Shown here in pieces: positions 26,933 to 38,020 of a stretch of DNA of 50,863 bases; the stretch's first letter is position 1, and every line of letters begins with the position of its first letter. Source of the DNA: Polynucleobacter meluiroseus (GTDB lineage Bacteria; Pseudomonadota; Gammaproteobacteria; Burkholderiales; Burkholderiaceae). Location: NCBI GenBank assembly GCA_945901245.1, contig CAMDKY010000011.1, positions 1-50,863 on the forward strand, read 5' to 3'. A program made the position numbers and the translations under genes. The notes under the pieces were generated by a model that was not told where the DNA came from, did not search any database, and worked only from the letters and a program-made list of their open reading frames with translations.

Positions 26933-28162
26933 TTAAAAATTACCCGCAAACCAATCTTTCATTCGCAAAAAAACACCTTGAAAAGAGCCCGATTGGGATA
27001 CGCGACGGCCACGCATCAACTGCGCCTGGCCTTCCATTAACAGTCCAATACTGGTTGAAAAGCGAGGGCTTCTCAGCACCTCATGCAAATGCCCACGGTA
27101 CTCCGGTGTACCGATCCGAGCTGGCTTCAAGAAGACGTGCTCGGCCAACTCAACCATGCCTGGCATTAAGGAGGTGCCTCCCGTCAGAACAATGCCCGAC
27201 GAAACCATACCCTCATAACCTGAGTCCCTTACAACGCCCAACACCAAGGTAAATAATTCTTCAACGCGTGGCTCAATGACAGCAGCAAGAGCCTGCTTTG
27301 AGATCGGCCGTGGCTCACGATCACCCACGCCAGGCACATCGATCATGGCGGTGGAATCCGCCATATCTTGGCGAGCAATTCCATAATGAATTTTGAGGTC
27401 TTCAGCCTCCACAGTCGGCGTGCGCAATGCCATTGCAATGTCATTGGTAATTTGATCACCCGCAATCGGAATCACAGCGGTATGGCGAATCGATCCCTGA
27501 CTATAAATAGCAATGTCAGTCGTACCGCCGCCGATATCCACTAAGACTACGCCGAGCTCTTTTTCATCTTCAGTCAGGACAGCAAGGCTAGAGGCAAGTG
27601 GCTGCAAAATTAAATCGTTTACCTCGAGACCGCAGCGCCGTACGCATTTCACAATATTTTGGGCTGCACTCACGGCGCCAGTAACGATGTGAACCTTTAC
27701 CTCTAAACGCAGTCCACTCATGCCAATGGGCTCACGCACATCTTCTTGGCCATCGATGATGAATTCCTGAATCAAGATATGTAGGATTTGTTGATCGGTG
27801 GGAATATTGATTGCTTTAGCCGTCTCTAGTACGCGCTCTACATCTGTGGAGCCAACCTCTTTATCCCGAATCGCAACCATGCCGCTCGAGTTAAAACTAA
27901 AAATATGATTTCCGGCAATGCCAGTAAATACTTGAACGATCCGACGATCGGCCATCACTTCGGCTTCCTCAAGTGCTTTTTGAATCGATTGCACTGTTGC
28001 TTCAATGTTGACCACAACACCCTTCTTCAATCCCTTGGATGTCGTTTGTCCCACGCCAACTACATTAAATTGGCCGTCCGCTCCCAATTCAGCAACCAAT
28101 GCGACCACTTTTGATGTGCCAATATCAAGGCCGACCAAAAGATCTCGGTTATCTTTACTCAT
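26933..28162 (-). CDS. ftsA: Cell division protein FtsA
   Basis: Actin-like ATPase that anchors FtsZ to the membrane. The 409 aa show phosphate loop 1 GLDIGTSKVVALV, phosphate loop 2 VLVDIGGGTTDIAIY and the adenosine motif GIVLTGGTSLMPGM. The C-terminal end LRMKDWFAGNF is an amphipathic helix of the membrane-targeting kind. The 1C domain replaces actin subdomain 1B, around residues 80-165. It lies 21 bp downstream of ftsQ and 46 bp before ftsZ. Confidence 0.98.
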   Translation of the reverse strand: MSKDNRDLLVGLDIGTSKVVALVAELGADGQFNVVGVGQTTSKGLKKGVVVNIEATVQSIQKALEEAEVMADRRIVQVFTGIAGNHIFSFNSSGMVAIRDKEVGSTDVERVLETAKAINIPTDQQILHILIQEFIIDGQEDVREPIGMSGLRLEVKVHIVTGAVSAAQNIVKCVRRCGLEVNDLILQPLASSLAVLTEDEKELGVVLVDIGGGTTDIAIYSQGSIRHTAVIPIAGDQITNDIAMALRTPTVEAEDLKIHYGIARQDMADSTAMIDVPGVGDREPRPISKQALAAVIEPRVEELFTLVLGVVRDSGYEGMVSSGIVLTGGTSLMPGMVELAEHVFLKPARIGTPEYRGHLHEVLRSPRFSTSIGLLMEGQAQLMRGRRVSQSGSFQGVFLRMKDWFAGNF

Positions 28163-28183
28163 CCAATTTCCTTATTCTTAAAT

Positions 28184-29047
28184 TCACCGCAATACTCCAC
28201 TCTTTTTCGTATCAAGCTCGGGCTTGGTGGCAGTGGTAGCGGTAGTAGCAAGGTGAACTGCAAAGCCATTCCCATAGCGCAGATCAATTGCATCCACACG
28301 GTCACTTAATCGGTCTTGCACTTTGGGCCAATATTCGATTAAACGAGCGACCCGCTCTTCGGTTAAGGCTTTGCCTTGTGCCTCTTCATCCCGGCCAAAT
28401 TCAATCCGCATTCCATTCGATAGCAACACATTCCATGAATATCGATCGGTTAAGTTAACTTTTATTACTTCAACATTCCATGGCGCAAACCAACGAGACG
28501 CACTCTGGTATAGCTGCATAACTTCTTTGCTTGAGTCGGTTGGTCCCGACACTTCAATCAAGCTGGAGGGATCATCCACCTGCTTCAGACTTCCACTGAA
28601 TACCTCACCAAAACTATTCATTAACTTTTGCTCATTGCGGTTACCCCAAATAGCAATTGGCTTTTGCTCTTCAATACGGACGGCTAGGCCATTCGGCCAG
28701 ACCCGCCGAACGCTGGCGTGCCGCACCCATGGAAGGTTTTCAAATGCCTCTTTTATGTTCTCTAAACGCACCGTGAAAAAATTACCTTTGACTTGCTCAA
28801 GAACTTGATTTCTTACTTGCGGCAAATTGATGTGCTTTACGGTTTGCCCTGGTAAGGGCTCAACTTGCATTTGGCGCAAGGCAAAAACAGGTCGCTGGCT
28901 GAGCCACATTAATCCTGCAACCGTTGCCAGCAGAAAGAAGAGGCGCATTAACCAACGACTCACTTCGGCCATTCGTGCAGGATTATTCAGCAGGGGCGTA
29001 GACATACCCAAGACAAAATTGAATGAGCGCCTAGCTAAATTACTCAT
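28184..29047 (-). CDS. ftsQ: Cell division protein FtsQ
   Basis: Bitopic inner membrane protein that links FtsL/FtsB to the rest of the divisome. I use the ATG giving [11 protein letters not shown] (287 aa) because it overlaps the ddlB stop as ATGA. A GTG 11 codons upstream (29080) would lie inside ddlB. A short cytoplasmic part is followed by one membrane segment ([17 protein letters not shown]), then a POTRA domain ([22 protein letters not shown] onward) and the FtsQ beta domain. There is a threonine-rich tail near the end. FtsB is not in this cluster, as usual. Confidence 0.95.
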   Translation of the reverse strand: MSNLARRSFNFVLGMSTPLLNNPARMAEVSRWLMRLFFLLATVAGLMWLSQRPVFALRQMQVEPLPGQTVKHINLPQVRNQVLEQVKGNFFTVRLENIKEAFENLPWVRHASVRRVWPNGLAVRIEEQKPIAIWGNRNEQKLMNSFGEVFSGSLKQVDDPSSLIEVSGPTDSSKEVMQLYQSASRWFAPWNVEVIKVNLTDRYSWNVLLSNGMRIEFGRDEEAQGKALTEERVARLIEYWPKVQDRLSDRVDAIDLRYGNGFAVHLATTATTATKPELDTKKSGVLR

Positions 29048-30036
29048 TGTTTTGGGTCCATCGTTTGACTCAGTAACCACAAAACTAAATCGGCATAACT
29101 GACACCTGCTGATTTTGCGGCCATCGGCACTAGCGAATGTGATGTCATACCGGGGGATGTATTCATTTCCAATAAATATGGCGTGCCATCGCGACTATCC
29201 AACATCACGTCCGCACGGCCCCAGCTACGACAACCCAATGCACGGTAAGCGGCAAGGGCTAGGGCTTGAACCTTTTGATTAACAGCCTCATCCAAGCCAG
29301 TAGGGCAACAATATTGGGTATCGTTTGAAAAGTATTTATTGTGGAAGTCATAATTTGCGTCAGGCGGAACAATCCGAATTACTGGTAACGCTTCGGCGCT
29401 TTCTCCCTCGCCCACTAAAGGGCAAGTCAGTTCATCGCCAATAATGCAGGTCTCTGCAATCACCTTCGAATCTAAAGCAGCTGCTTTTGCATAGGCAGCC
29501 GGCAATTCTTCTACGGTTTTGACTTTGGTTAAGCCCAGTGACGAACCTTCATGGGCTGGCTTGATAATCAAAGGTAAGCCTAAGTGCTTTGCGATTGCCG
29601 CCCAATTACTTTGGGGGCTTAGTTCCTCAAATTTAGGTGTTGATAAACGATTACTGAGCCAAATTTGTTTGGTCGCAACTTTATCGATGGATAGTGCAGA
29701 AGCAAGGACCCCGCTGCCGGTATACGGAATTTGCAGCAGCTCTAGCAATCCTTGAATCGTGCCATCCTCACCATACCGGCCATGCAGGGCAATAAATACG
29801 CGGTCAAAGTGTTCATGCGCTATCTCAGTCGGGTTGCGTGCGCCTGGATCAAAGGCATGCGCATCCACGCCTTTTTCCAAAAGGGCGCTTAAAACACCAT
29901 TGCCGGATAAGAGCGAAATCTCGCGCTCACCTGATTTTCCACCAAGCAATACTCCGACCTTACCCAAGTGGCTTGCTTTTAGTCTAGCTAGATCAGCCTT
30001 GACTCGCTCACCCCATGGCATCGTGCGATTAAGCAT
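29044..30036 (-). CDS. ddlB: D-alanine--D-alanine ligase
   Basis: ATP-grasp ligase that makes the D-Ala-D-Ala dipeptide for MurF. The start [13 protein letters not shown] (330 aa) overlaps the end of murC by 8 bp and has GGGAG 6 nt upstream. A longer frame up to 30084 lies in murC and is less likely. Visible motifs are [54 protein letters not shown] and the metal-binding [15 protein letters not shown]. The tail [12 protein letters not shown] is typical of Ddl. Confidence 0.97.
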   Translation of the reverse strand: MLNRTMPWGERVKADLARLKASHLGKVGVLLGGKSGEREISLLSGNGVLSALLEKGVDAHAFDPGARNPTEIAHEHFDRVFIALHGRYGEDGTIQGLLELLQIPYTGSGVLASALSIDKVATKQIWLSNRLSTPKFEELSPQSNWAAIAKHLGLPLIIKPAHEGSSLGLTKVKTVEELPAAYAKAAALDSKVIAETCIIGDELTCPLVGEGESAEALPVIRIVPPDANYDFHNKYFSNDTQYCCPTGLDEAVNQKVQALALAAYRALGCRSWGRADVMLDSRDGTPYLLEMNTSPGMTSHSLVPMAAKSAGVSYADLVLWLLSQTMDPKQ

Positions 30037-31438
30037 GCTCTGCTCCCGATAGGGCAGCGGGCAGTGTGGATATTGATCCAGCACCCATCGTAATCACCAC
30101 ATCGCCATCACGCAGCATGGCTGTGATCGCCGCAGGCATATCTGCCACTTTAGCTACATAACTAGAGTCAGCAGCGCCGTTGCAGGTCGCTTTAAATAGG
30201 CTCTCGCCATCTGCACCCTTGATGCGCGCCTCTCCTGCGGGATAGACATCCGTCAAAACCAATGCATCAAAGCCACGCAATACATCTACAAAGTCACCAA
30301 AGCAGTCACGTGTTCTGGTATAGCGATGCGGTTGGAATGCCAAGACCAAACGGCGGCCCGGATACGCTCCCCGCGCTGCTGCCAAAGTGGCTGCCATTTC
30401 AACAGGATGGTGTCCATAATCATCGATTAAAGTAAAACATCCGCCCTTAGACAGAGCAATATCGCCATAGCGCTGGAAACGTCTACCAACGCCGCTAAAT
30501 TCCGCAAGGGCTTTAACAATAGCCTCATCTCGCACACCTAATTCAGTAGCTATACCAATAGCAGCAAGGGCATTGCGAACATTGTGTAAGCCTGGAAGGT
30601 TCAGTTCAATTTGCAACGGTCCAGGTTTGCTACCATGACGTCGGATCGTGCGGCGCTCGACCGTAAAGCGCATCCGCGTTCCGTCGGCCTGAATAGTGTG
30701 GGCCCGTATATCCGCATCATCGGCAGTGCCGTATTTCAAGATGGGTTGCGATACAAATGGAATTAAATCTCGCACATTGACATCGTCTACGCACACAATC
30801 GCAATTCCATAGAATGGCATGCGCTGGGTAAACTCAACAAAGGCTTGCTTGAGGCGCGCCATATCGTGCTGATATGTATCCATGTGATCCGCATCAATAT
30901 TGGTGATCACTTCCATTGTCGGAAACAATTGCAAGAATGAGGCATCTGATTCATCGGCCTCGACCACAATAAAGTCACCCTGACCAAGCCGCGCATTCGC
31001 ATTCGCTGAGTTGAGTTTTCCGCCAATCACGAAGGTTGGATCAAGCCCACCTTCGGCAAGTACCGAGGCAACTAAGCTGGTGGTAGTTGTTTTTCCATGC
31101 GTGCCTGCAATCGCAATACCTTGCTTTAAGCGCATCAGCTCACCCAGCATCACAGCCCGCTGAATAATCGGAATGTTTGCAGCGCGCGCAGCGAGTACCT
31201 CTGGATTGTTGCCAGCTACTGCAGTTGATATCACGACAGCTTCGGCCTTGCCCACATGGCTAGCCTTGTGCCCAATCTGAATATCAGCACCCAGCTCTCG
31301 CAGCCGTTTAGTTGTGGCGCTCTCCGATAAATCAGAGCCCGAAACCTGATAACCTAAATTTAGCAAGACCTCAGCAATCCCACTCATGCCGGCGCCACCG
31401 ATACCCACAAAATGGATTTGCTGAATAATGTGTTTCAT
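30029..31438 (-). CDS. murC: UDP-N-acetylmuramate--L-alanine ligase
   Basis: First amino acid ligase of the peptidoglycan stem peptide; adds L-Ala to UDP-MurNAc. The start [20 protein letters not shown] (469 aa) overlaps the murG stop as ATGA. Nine residues upstream (31465) is another in-frame start within murG. The N-terminal Rossmann GIGGAGMSG binds the nucleotide sugar. The ATP loop is [11 protein letters not shown], and the central [10 protein letters not shown] and C-terminal [14 protein letters not shown] motifs are characteristic. Confidence 0.98.
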   Translation of the reverse strand: MKHIIQQIHFVGIGGAGMSGIAEVLLNLGYQVSGSDLSESATTKRLRELGADIQIGHKASHVGKAEAVVISTAVAGNNPEVLAARAANIPIIQRAVMLGELMRLKQGIAIAGTHGKTTTTSLVASVLAEGGLDPTFVIGGKLNSANANARLGQGDFIVVEADESDASFLQLFPTMEVITNIDADHMDTYQHDMARLKQAFVEFTQRMPFYGIAIVCVDDVNVRDLIPFVSQPILKYGTADDADIRAHTIQADGTRMRFTVERRTIRRHGSKPGPLQIELNLPGLHNVRNALAAIGIATELGVRDEAIVKALAEFSGVGRRFQRYGDIALSKGGCFTLIDDYGHHPVEMAATLAAARGAYPGRRLVLAFQPHRYTRTRDCFGDFVDVLRGFDALVLTDVYPAGEARIKGADGESLFKATCNGAADSSYVAKVADMPAAITAMLRDGDVVITMGAGSISTLPAALSGAEHA

Positions 31439-32508
31439 TGCGTTGCCTCTACGGATTCGGCACAAATATCCGCAACCCGCTCTGTTGCATGCATCTTTGC
31501 TAAGGAATGGGCGCGCTCTGCCATCGCCATTAATTCAGGGCGGCGAACATGTTGTAGCCAATCCGCCAACGCAACAGGATTAAGCTCAGTCTGTGGCCAT
31601 AACTTAGCGGCGCCTGCTGTTGCTAAAAATTTTGCATTGGCAGTTTGGTGATCGTCAATTGCAAATGGAAATGGTACAAAGCAGGCGGCGACACCGCAGG
31701 CGGCGATTTCGGAGACAGTCATTGCGCCCGAACGGCATATGACGAGATCAGCTGAAGCATACGCCTCTGCCATATCCCCAATAAAGGCGCGAACATCTGC
31801 AGTAACGCCACAATCGGCATAGCGTTGCTTGAGTTCTGCGACATGTTTTTCACCCGCTTGGTGCAGCACGCAGGGTCGTTGTTCAGCTGGAATTAATGCC
31901 AGCACTGCCGGAATGACTTCGTTTAGGGAAGCAGCGCCCAGGCTGCCGCCAACCACCAACAATGTCAGTGGGCCATTGCGTTCGCTATAACGCTGCTTGG
32001 GCGATGCCAATGATTCAAATTCACTGCGAATGGGATTACCAACCCATTCACCGATTGGCAGGGTGTCTGGAAAGCCGGTTAAGGTTTTGCTTGCAATTTT
32101 AGATAGATAGCGATTAGCGCTTCCTGCAACCGAATTTGCCTCATGCAATACCAATGGGCGCTTTAATAAGACACTCATCAGTCCGCCAGGGAAGGTAATG
32201 TAGCCGCCCATACCCAGCACGACACTTGGCTTTAGCCTGCGAATAATTTTCCAACTTTGTAAGCATGCCCTAGCTAAATTAATAGGTAACATTAATTTGG
32301 TCAGCAAGCCTTTACCGCGCAGCCCCCCAAAATTGACTGCCTCAAATGAAAAGCCTCGTGTCGGTACAAGGCGATACTCCATACCGCTGGTATTTCCGAG
32401 CCAAGCAACCTGCCAACCGCGGTTGCGTAAGAGTTCAGCGACTGCTAATCCCGGGAAAATATGGCCGCCAGTCCCGCCAGCCATGACTAAAATAGAAGGC
32501 TTACTCAC
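31435..32508 (-). CDS. murG: Lipid II synthase MurG (GlcNAc transferase)
   Basis: Peripheral inner membrane glycosyltransferase that adds GlcNAc to lipid I, forming lipid II. The 357 aa have the first glycine loop [10 protein letters not shown] (11-20), the second loop VVGGSLGA, and the donor-binding [17 protein letters not shown] region with the C-terminal [15 protein letters not shown] motif. The start is a GTG overlapping the ftsW stop (GTGA, 32505-32508). It also overlaps murC by 4 bp at the other end. Confidence 0.98.
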   Translation of the reverse strand: MSKPSILVMAGGTGGHIFPGLAVAELLRNRGWQVAWLGNTSGMEYRLVPTRGFSFEAVNFGGLRGKGLLTKLMLPINLARACLQSWKIIRRLKPSVVLGMGGYITFPGGLMSVLLKRPLVLHEANSVAGSANRYLSKIASKTLTGFPDTLPIGEWVGNPIRSEFESLASPKQRYSERNGPLTLLVVGGSLGAASLNEVIPAVLALIPAEQRPCVLHQAGEKHVAELKQRYADCGVTADVRAFIGDMAEAYASADLVICRSGAMTVSEIAACGVAACFVPFPFAIDDHQTANAKFLATAGAAKLWPQTELNPVALADWLQHVRRPELMAMAERAHSLAKMHATERVADICAESVEATQ

Positions 32509-33740
32509 AGCTTGCCTCCTCGCATCAATATGCGGTTTTCATAATCAATCTTGAGCAACACAGCCAACGCAACCGCATTCATTAAGATTCCAGAACCGCC
32601 ATAGCTAATTAACGGCAGTGTTAAGCCTTTAGTTGGCAATAATCCTAAGTTAACGGCCATATTGATAAAGGCTTGCCAACCAATCCAAATGGCAATACCC
32701 TTCGCAACCAAACCAGCAAAGCTTCGATCAAGCTGTAATGCGGTTCGCCCAATCAGGAAGGCGCGCCGCACAATCCAATAGAACAAAAAGATAATGACGA
32801 GGACTCCAGCGAACCCCAGCTCCTCGCCTATCACAGCCAATATAAAATCCGTGTGTGCTTCGGGCAAGTAATGGAGCTTTTCAACGCTACCGCCCAGTCC
32901 AGTACCAAACCACTCGCCCCGTCCAAATGCCATCAGGGAATGGGTTAATTGATAGCCTTTATTGGCTGCATGATCGGCTGACCAAGGGTCTAAAAATGCA
33001 AAGATGCGTTCACGTCGAAATGGCGAAAGGGCAATGATGATGGCTGCACTGGAAATTCCAGCTACTACTAGTCCACCAAACAACTTCACATTAATTCCGC
33101 CCAGAAAAAGAATGCCAAAGGCGATAAGCGCAATCACCACAAAAGCGCCCATATCCGGTTGCCATAGCAGCAATGCACCAATAATCATGACGGCGACGCC
33201 CATGGGCACCAGTCCTTTTACAAAGGAGTGTAGGTATTCTTGGCGCTGTACGGTATAGCTTGCCGCAAAAATGACAACGGCAAACTTCATCAACTCCGAT
33301 GGTTGGAAGTTCATAAACCCAAATGAAATCCAACGCCGCGCACCGTTTACGCCCTTACCTATTCCGGGTATAAGGACTGCAATCAAGAGCAAAATGGTGA
33401 TGCCAAATAAAATTGGGGCCAGCTTATCCCATGCCTTCACGGGTATCCGAAAAACACACAAGCCCACTACTGTGGCAATGGTCAGGAATATCAAATGCCG
33501 GATTAAAAAATGATTACTGCTGTAGTTTCTGTACTTTGGACCATCTGCTAAGGTGATGGATGCGGAATACACCATTACCAATCCAATCAGAGCCAAGGAA
33601 ACGATTGCCCATAGTAATAATTGATCGTATTCCATCATGCGCGAGCGAGTCTGCTCTACCCCTGTAACTGCATCGCGTAAGCCACTACGAAAGCCAGTGA
33701 TACCGCCCCGTGAGTAGTTCCAAAAGCGATTTAAGTTCAT
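32505..33740 (-). CDS. ftsW: Peptidoglycan glycosyltransferase FtsW
   Basis: SEDS-family polymerase that builds septal glycan strands with FtsI. The ATG giving [13 protein letters not shown] (411 aa) overlaps the murD stop (ATGA) and is preferred to a frame starting 7 codons earlier. About ten membrane segments are visible. Conserved SEDS regions are GANGARRWI-like [20 protein letters not shown], the [12 protein letters not shown] helix, and [14 protein letters not shown] near the C-terminus. A cytoplasmic N-terminal extension of about 40 residues precedes the first helix. Confidence 0.98.
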   Translation of the reverse strand: MNLNRFWNYSRGGITGFRSGLRDAVTGVEQTRSRMMEYDQLLLWAIVSLALIGLVMVYSASITLADGPKYRNYSSNHFLIRHLIFLTIATVVGLCVFRIPVKAWDKLAPILFGITILLLIAVLIPGIGKGVNGARRWISFGFMNFQPSELMKFAVVIFAASYTVQRQEYLHSFVKGLVPMGVAVMIIGALLLWQPDMGAFVVIALIAFGILFLGGINVKLFGGLVVAGISSAAIIIALSPFRRERIFAFLDPWSADHAANKGYQLTHSLMAFGRGEWFGTGLGGSVEKLHYLPEAHTDFILAVIGEELGFAGVLVIIFLFYWIVRRAFLIGRTALQLDRSFAGLVAKGIAIWIGWQAFINMAVNLGLLPTKGLTLPLISYGGSGILMNAVALAVLLKIDYENRILMRGGKL

Positions 33741-35407
33741 GCACTGACCCCCGATGGGCATCCTGACTCAAGGCTCGAGTCAGCAAACTGCATACCTAAT
33801 TCCTCTACTTCGGACACAAACACTGCTGCACGGTGAACATAGTCCTTAAATTGATCAAAGCTAGCGCAGGCTGGAGAAAGCAGTACTATATCCCCTGACA
33901 CGGCTCGCTTGGATACCATCGTCACTGCTGCTGCGATGGTTTCACATACCTCAATCGCAACGCCACTTTCTTGCAAGGCATCCTGAATGCGGGGCGCATC
34001 TTTACCAATCAGCAGAACACCCTTGACGAAGCGCCGTACCGGATTACATAAAGGTGAAAAATCCTGGCCTTTGCCATCACCACCCGCAATTAACCAAATC
34101 TTTTTAATGCCTGCTGTATCGCCAAAACCATTTAGGGCGGCAACAGTAGCACCTACATTTGTACCTTTGCTGTCATCGACATACTCTACGTCGCGAACAA
34201 TAGCAACGCTTTGTACTCGGTGAGGTTCGCCCCGATACTCACGCAAGCCATGCAGCAATTTATTCAGCGGTAAACCCGCTGCACGCGCTAATGCTAAGGC
34301 GGCGAGGGCATTGAGGGCATTGTGCCTCCCTCTTATACGCAGAGCATCGGAAGGAATAAGGCGCTTTAGGCGAAGGGTTTCAGGCTCTACTGCCGCCGAT
34401 TTACGTCGCCGCTTGGGTTTTTCCAGCTCAGCTTCCTCATCCACCTCGGCCCAAACCAACCAATCAATTCCGCCGGCCTGAGGGTCACGTTCAATTCCAA
34501 AAGATCCGGGCTCATCTGGCCGACTGGAGCCAAAGCTAATCATTTGCCGATGATCCAACTGACTTTCCAGCAAACGATTTAAATCAATTTCATCTCGGTT
34601 CACAACACAAATACTGCTTGGTCCAAAGATTGCTGATTTTGCAGCAGCATAGGCCTGCATGTCTCCATGCCAATCAAGGTGGTCCTGGCTCAAATTAAGG
34701 ATAGTTGCTGCTCTGGGGTTAAGGCTATATGTAAAGTGCAATTGGAAGCTGGATAACTCCAGTGCCCAAATCTCTGGCAGGTCACGCAAGCCATCGGCTG
34801 TATCGAGGCAAGCCATTAACTTATCTAGCGCTGCTGGGCTAATGTTGCCAGCTACTGCCACCGACTTTCCGGCGCGCTCACATAGCTGACCAAGAAGCGC
34901 TGTCGTGGTCGTTTTACCATTGGTTCCGGTAATTGCTAGGATCGTAGGTTGATAGACCCAATGCTCAGACTCCGATTGCTCGGCAATCGATTCCCGCTCA
35001 AGCGCTGCAATGCCGCGTGCAAAAAATTCAATCTCACTCCAGACCGAAATACCTTGCTCTTGTGCCGCTGCCAAGATGGGCTGGGCAGGCTCTGTTATAG
35101 GCGATAGTCCCGGGGATATACCAATCACATCAATATCATCCAAAATACTGGCATTCCAGCTACCGAAATGCATGTCTTTTAGCCCTGCAAACTCAAGCTC
35201 GCTTAAATACGCTTTTTGCTTTTCATTTAATTCATTGCGATTGCGTGTGTCTGCTAATCGGGTTGCAACACCATGACGTAAGCACCAGTGAGCCATAGCG
35301 ATACCGGACTCACCAAGTCCTAAGATCAAAAAGCGTGTTGGCGCAGTAGAGGCCTCTACCGCTCTACTCTGGTCCGGGCGTACAAAAGGATCTTTTACAT
35401 TGCGCAT
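33737..35407 (-). CDS. murD: UDP-N-acetylmuramoylalanine--D-glutamate ligase
   Basis: Adds D-Glu to UDP-MurNAc-L-Ala. At 556 aa it is much longer than E. coli MurD (438). The extra length is in an N-terminal tail before FLILGLGESG (26-35), a hydrophilic loop at about 135-152, and a charged insertion at about 319-348 with EEAELEKPKRRRKSAAVEPE. The ATP loop GTNGKTTTT is at 161-169; NLSQDHLDWHG and the C-terminal DDSKGTNVGAT motif are intact, so the enzyme should be active. Burkholderiales MurD proteins tend to be long, as I recall. It starts 10 bp after mraY. Confidence 0.97.
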   Translation of the reverse strand: MRNVKDPFVRPDQSRAVEASTAPTRFLILGLGESGIAMAHWCLRHGVATRLADTRNRNELNEKQKAYLSELEFAGLKDMHFGSWNASILDDIDVIGISPGLSPITEPAQPILAAAQEQGISVWSEIEFFARGIAALERESIAEQSESEHWVYQPTILAITGTNGKTTTTALLGQLCERAGKSVAVAGNISPAALDKLMACLDTADGLRDLPEIWALELSSFQLHFTYSLNPRAATILNLSQDHLDWHGDMQAYAAAKSAIFGPSSICVVNRDEIDLNRLLESQLDHRQMISFGSSRPDEPGSFGIERDPQAGGIDWLVWAEVDEEAELEKPKRRRKSAAVEPETLRLKRLIPSDALRIRGRHNALNALAALALARAAGLPLNKLLHGLREYRGEPHRVQSVAIVRDVEYVDDSKGTNVGATVAALNGFGDTAGIKKIWLIAGGDGKGQDFSPLCNPVRRFVKGVLLIGKDAPRIQDALQESGVAIEVCETIAAAVTMVSKRAVSGDIVLLSPACASFDQFKDYVHRAAVFVSEVEELGMQFADSSLESGCPSGVSA

Positions 35408-35417
35408 CGTCTACTAA

Positions 35418-36587
35418 TCACCGTAATTTCAAGCTAGACAAACCAACCAACACCAATAAAATAGTGATGATCCAAAAACGAACAACTACTTGAGTTTCAC
35501 GCCAGCCACCGAGTTCAAAATGGTGGTGCAGTGGTGCCATGCGAAAAATACGACGCCCTTCACCATAGCGTTTTTTGGTGTACTTAAACCAAATAACCTG
35601 CATCATTACGGAGACAGTTTCTGCTACAAAAATACCACCCATAACAAACAAAACAATTTCTTGGCGTACGATCACCGCAATGGTTCCAAGGGCGCCGCCT
35701 AAGGCTAAAGCACCAACATCACCCATGAAGACCTGCGCAGGATGAGTGTTGTACCAAAGGAAGGCAAGGCCCGCTCCGCCCATAGCGCCGCAGAAGATCA
35801 TCAGCTCACCTGCGCCAGGAATAAATGGAAACAATAAATACTTGGCATAAATTGCGTTACCCATCACATAGGCAAACGCACCCAGTGCAGCCCCGACCAA
35901 AATCACGGGCATGATAACTAGGCCATCAAGACCATCCGTCAAATTGACTGCATTACTACTTCCCACAATCACCAAGTAACTCAAAATAATGAAGCCCATC
36001 ACCCCAAGTGGATAGCTAACTTCTTTAACAAACGGAAGATAGAGGTTTGATTTGGCTGGCAAGCTTAATGAAAAGCCGCTTTGCACCCAGTCAATAAATA
36101 ATTGCAATACTTTTAAGTTATTTACCTCGGAAACAGAAAATGCCAAGTAAATAGCTGCAAATAATCCAATCAGTGTTTGCCAAAAAAACTTTTCGCGCGA
36201 TGCCATTCCCTTGGGGTCTTTGCGGGCAACCTTACGATAATCATCAACCCACCCAATCAAGCCAAAACTAAAAGTAACTAACATCACAATCCAAATAAAT
36301 CGATTGGTTAAATCAGCCCATAAAATACAGGAGGTGAAGATACCAATCAGAATAAGTACGCCGCCCATCGTGGGCGTTCCAGATTTGACTAAATGGGTTT
36401 GTGGTCCATCGGTTCGCACAGCCTGACCCATTTTGAGCTCAGTTAATTTCCGAATAACCCAAGGACCTGAAGCAAGACCGATTAATAATGCCGTCAAGGT
36501 CGCCATCACCGCCCGGAAGGTAATGTAATTAAATACCCGGAAAAAACTGTAATCGTCCTGGAGCCATTGAGCCAAGATTAAGAGCAT
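35418..36587 (-). CDS. mraY: Phospho-N-acetylmuramoyl-pentapeptide transferase
   Basis: Polytopic membrane enzyme that moves phospho-MurNAc-pentapeptide to undecaprenyl phosphate, giving lipid I. The 389 aa carry GTPTMGG, the aspartate-rich [13 protein letters not shown] segment, [13 protein letters not shown], and [13 protein letters not shown] near the C-terminus. Ten membrane segments are expected. The start overlaps murF by 10 bp. The N-terminal [25 protein letters not shown] is typical of proteobacterial MraY. Confidence 0.98.
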   Translation of the reverse strand: MLLILAQWLQDDYSFFRVFNYITFRAVMATLTALLIGLASGPWVIRKLTELKMGQAVRTDGPQTHLVKSGTPTMGGVLILIGIFTSCILWADLTNRFIWIVMLVTFSFGLIGWVDDYRKVARKDPKGMASREKFFWQTLIGLFAAIYLAFSVSEVNNLKVLQLFIDWVQSGFSLSLPAKSNLYLPFVKEVSYPLGVMGFIILSYLVIVGSSNAVNLTDGLDGLVIMPVILVGAALGAFAYVMGNAIYAKYLLFPFIPGAGELMIFCGAMGGAGLAFLWYNTHPAQVFMGDVGALALGGALGTIAVIVRQEIVLFVMGGIFVAETVSVMMQVIWFKYTKKRYGEGRRIFRMAPLHHHFELGGWRETQVVVRFWIITILLVLVGLSSLKLR

Positions 36588-38020
36588 GCCTTACCCTCCA
36601 TCAGCAACTCGTTTAATGCACTTACTACTCGCTCCATGCGCATAAAACGCGATCCTTTTACTAATATTGCGTATGGCTCTGCAATTGAAGCGTCTTGACT
36701 AAATAACTTAGCTACTGCCTGTGCAGCAATATTTAAGTCAGTGATTGAGGCAAAATGAATAGCCGTATTCGCACTACCCAATTGAGCGCTATATTCATTA
36801 AAGCCCAGCACTGCTGAGCGTGTTTGCTCTCCCAGCGCCAATAGGCTCTGAATGCCTTGCGCTGCTGCATAAGCTCCTACTTCATAATGAAACTCAAGGC
36901 CTTTTGATCCCACCTCGCCCATGTCACCCAGTACTAAACAGGTCTTTTGGCTTACGCGACTTAATACATCAATCGCAGCGCGCACTGAATCTGGGTTTGC
37001 GTTATAGCTATCGTCAATTAAAAGACAGGTACCAAGCTGATTTGCATGCATTCTGCCGCCTACCGCCTGAAATGACTCCAAACCCAGTTGAATAGTTTTT
37101 AAATCAATTTTTGCGGCTAAAGCAGCGGCTGTTGCAGCTAGAGCATTGCGCATATTGTGTTCGCCAAGCACTTGAAGCTGAACTTCTATAGTGCCTTGGC
37201 TTGTAGTAATTTCAAGCTTACCGCCTCGTAATGCAGAACCGCGTATTGCTGCTGGACTATTGAGTGCAAAATCGATGACATGACGCCCCTTTGCTTTTGC
37301 ATGCCAATCCGCACTGAACTCAGTATCGGCTGGAAAGACAGCAATGCCATCTAGTGGTAATGATGCGATGGCATCCGCATGCTCCTCTGCAACAGCAGCG
37401 ACTGTTTGCATGAACTCTTGGTGCTCACGCTGTGCATTGTTAATTAGCGCTATCGAAGGCTGGGCAATGTTTGCAAGATAGGCAGTCTCACCTGGGTGAT
37501 TCATACCAAGCTCAATCACAGCAAGCCGATGGTACTCACGTAAGCGCAATAATGTCAGTGGTAATCCAATATCATTATTCAAATTGCCAGACGTAACCAA
37601 GCTTGCTTCTTTGCCAACGGCTGCATTAAAAATAGCAGCAATCATCTCTTTTACGGTGGTCTTGCCATTGCTACCTGTCACTACGACGAGCGGTAATGTA
37701 AATTGCTGTCGCCAAGCTGCAGCAAAGTCGCCTAAACCAATTCGCGTATCTGCAACACATACTGCTGGGAGCTGATTTGGGCATTCCTGCTTATCCTGTA
37801 TTAGGGCAGCACCTGCACCAGCAGCGCTGACCTCACTTAAAAAGTGATGTGCATCGAACCGCTCACCCTTCAAGGCAATAAATAAGGAGCCAGGCTCGAT
37901 TGCTCGGCTATCACTTGAGACTCCATTAATTGGGTGACTTTGGGCCGCCAACGCCGAAATATTAATCAGCTTACTGGATGGTAATAGGGCATGAATTTGA
38001 CCAAGGGTAGTCATAGGCAT
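36578..38020 (-). CDS. murF: UDP-MurNAc-tripeptide--D-Ala-D-Ala ligase
   Basis: Joins the D-Ala-D-Ala made by DdlB to the UDP-MurNAc tripeptide. I place the start at ATG 38020 ([11 protein letters not shown], 480 aa), which overlaps the murE stop by one base (TGATG) and has GGAGG 9 nt upstream. The ATG at 38014 is too far from that site, and a TTG at 38023 is the longest option. The ATP loop is [36 protein letters not shown] and [16 protein letters not shown] are family motifs. Confidence 0.97.
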   Translation of the reverse strand: MPMTTLGQIHALLPSSKLINISALAAQSHPINGVSSDSRAIEPGSLFIALKGERFDAHHFLSEVSAAGAGAALIQDKQECPNQLPAVCVADTRIGLGDFAAAWRQQFTLPLVVVTGSNGKTTVKEMIAAIFNAAVGKEASLVTSGNLNNDIGLPLTLLRLREYHRLAVIELGMNHPGETAYLANIAQPSIALINNAQREHQEFMQTVAAVAEEHADAIASLPLDGIAVFPADTEFSADWHAKAKGRHVIDFALNSPAAIRGSALRGGKLEITTSQGTIEVQLQVLGEHNMRNALAATAAALAAKIDLKTIQLGLESFQAVGGRMHANQLGTCLLIDDSYNANPDSVRAAIDVLSRVSQKTCLVLGDMGEVGSKGLEFHYEVGAYAAAQGIQSLLALGEQTRSAVLGFNEYSAQLGSANTAIHFASITDLNIAAQAVAKLFSQDASIAEPYAILVKGSRFMRMERVVSALNELLMEGKACS

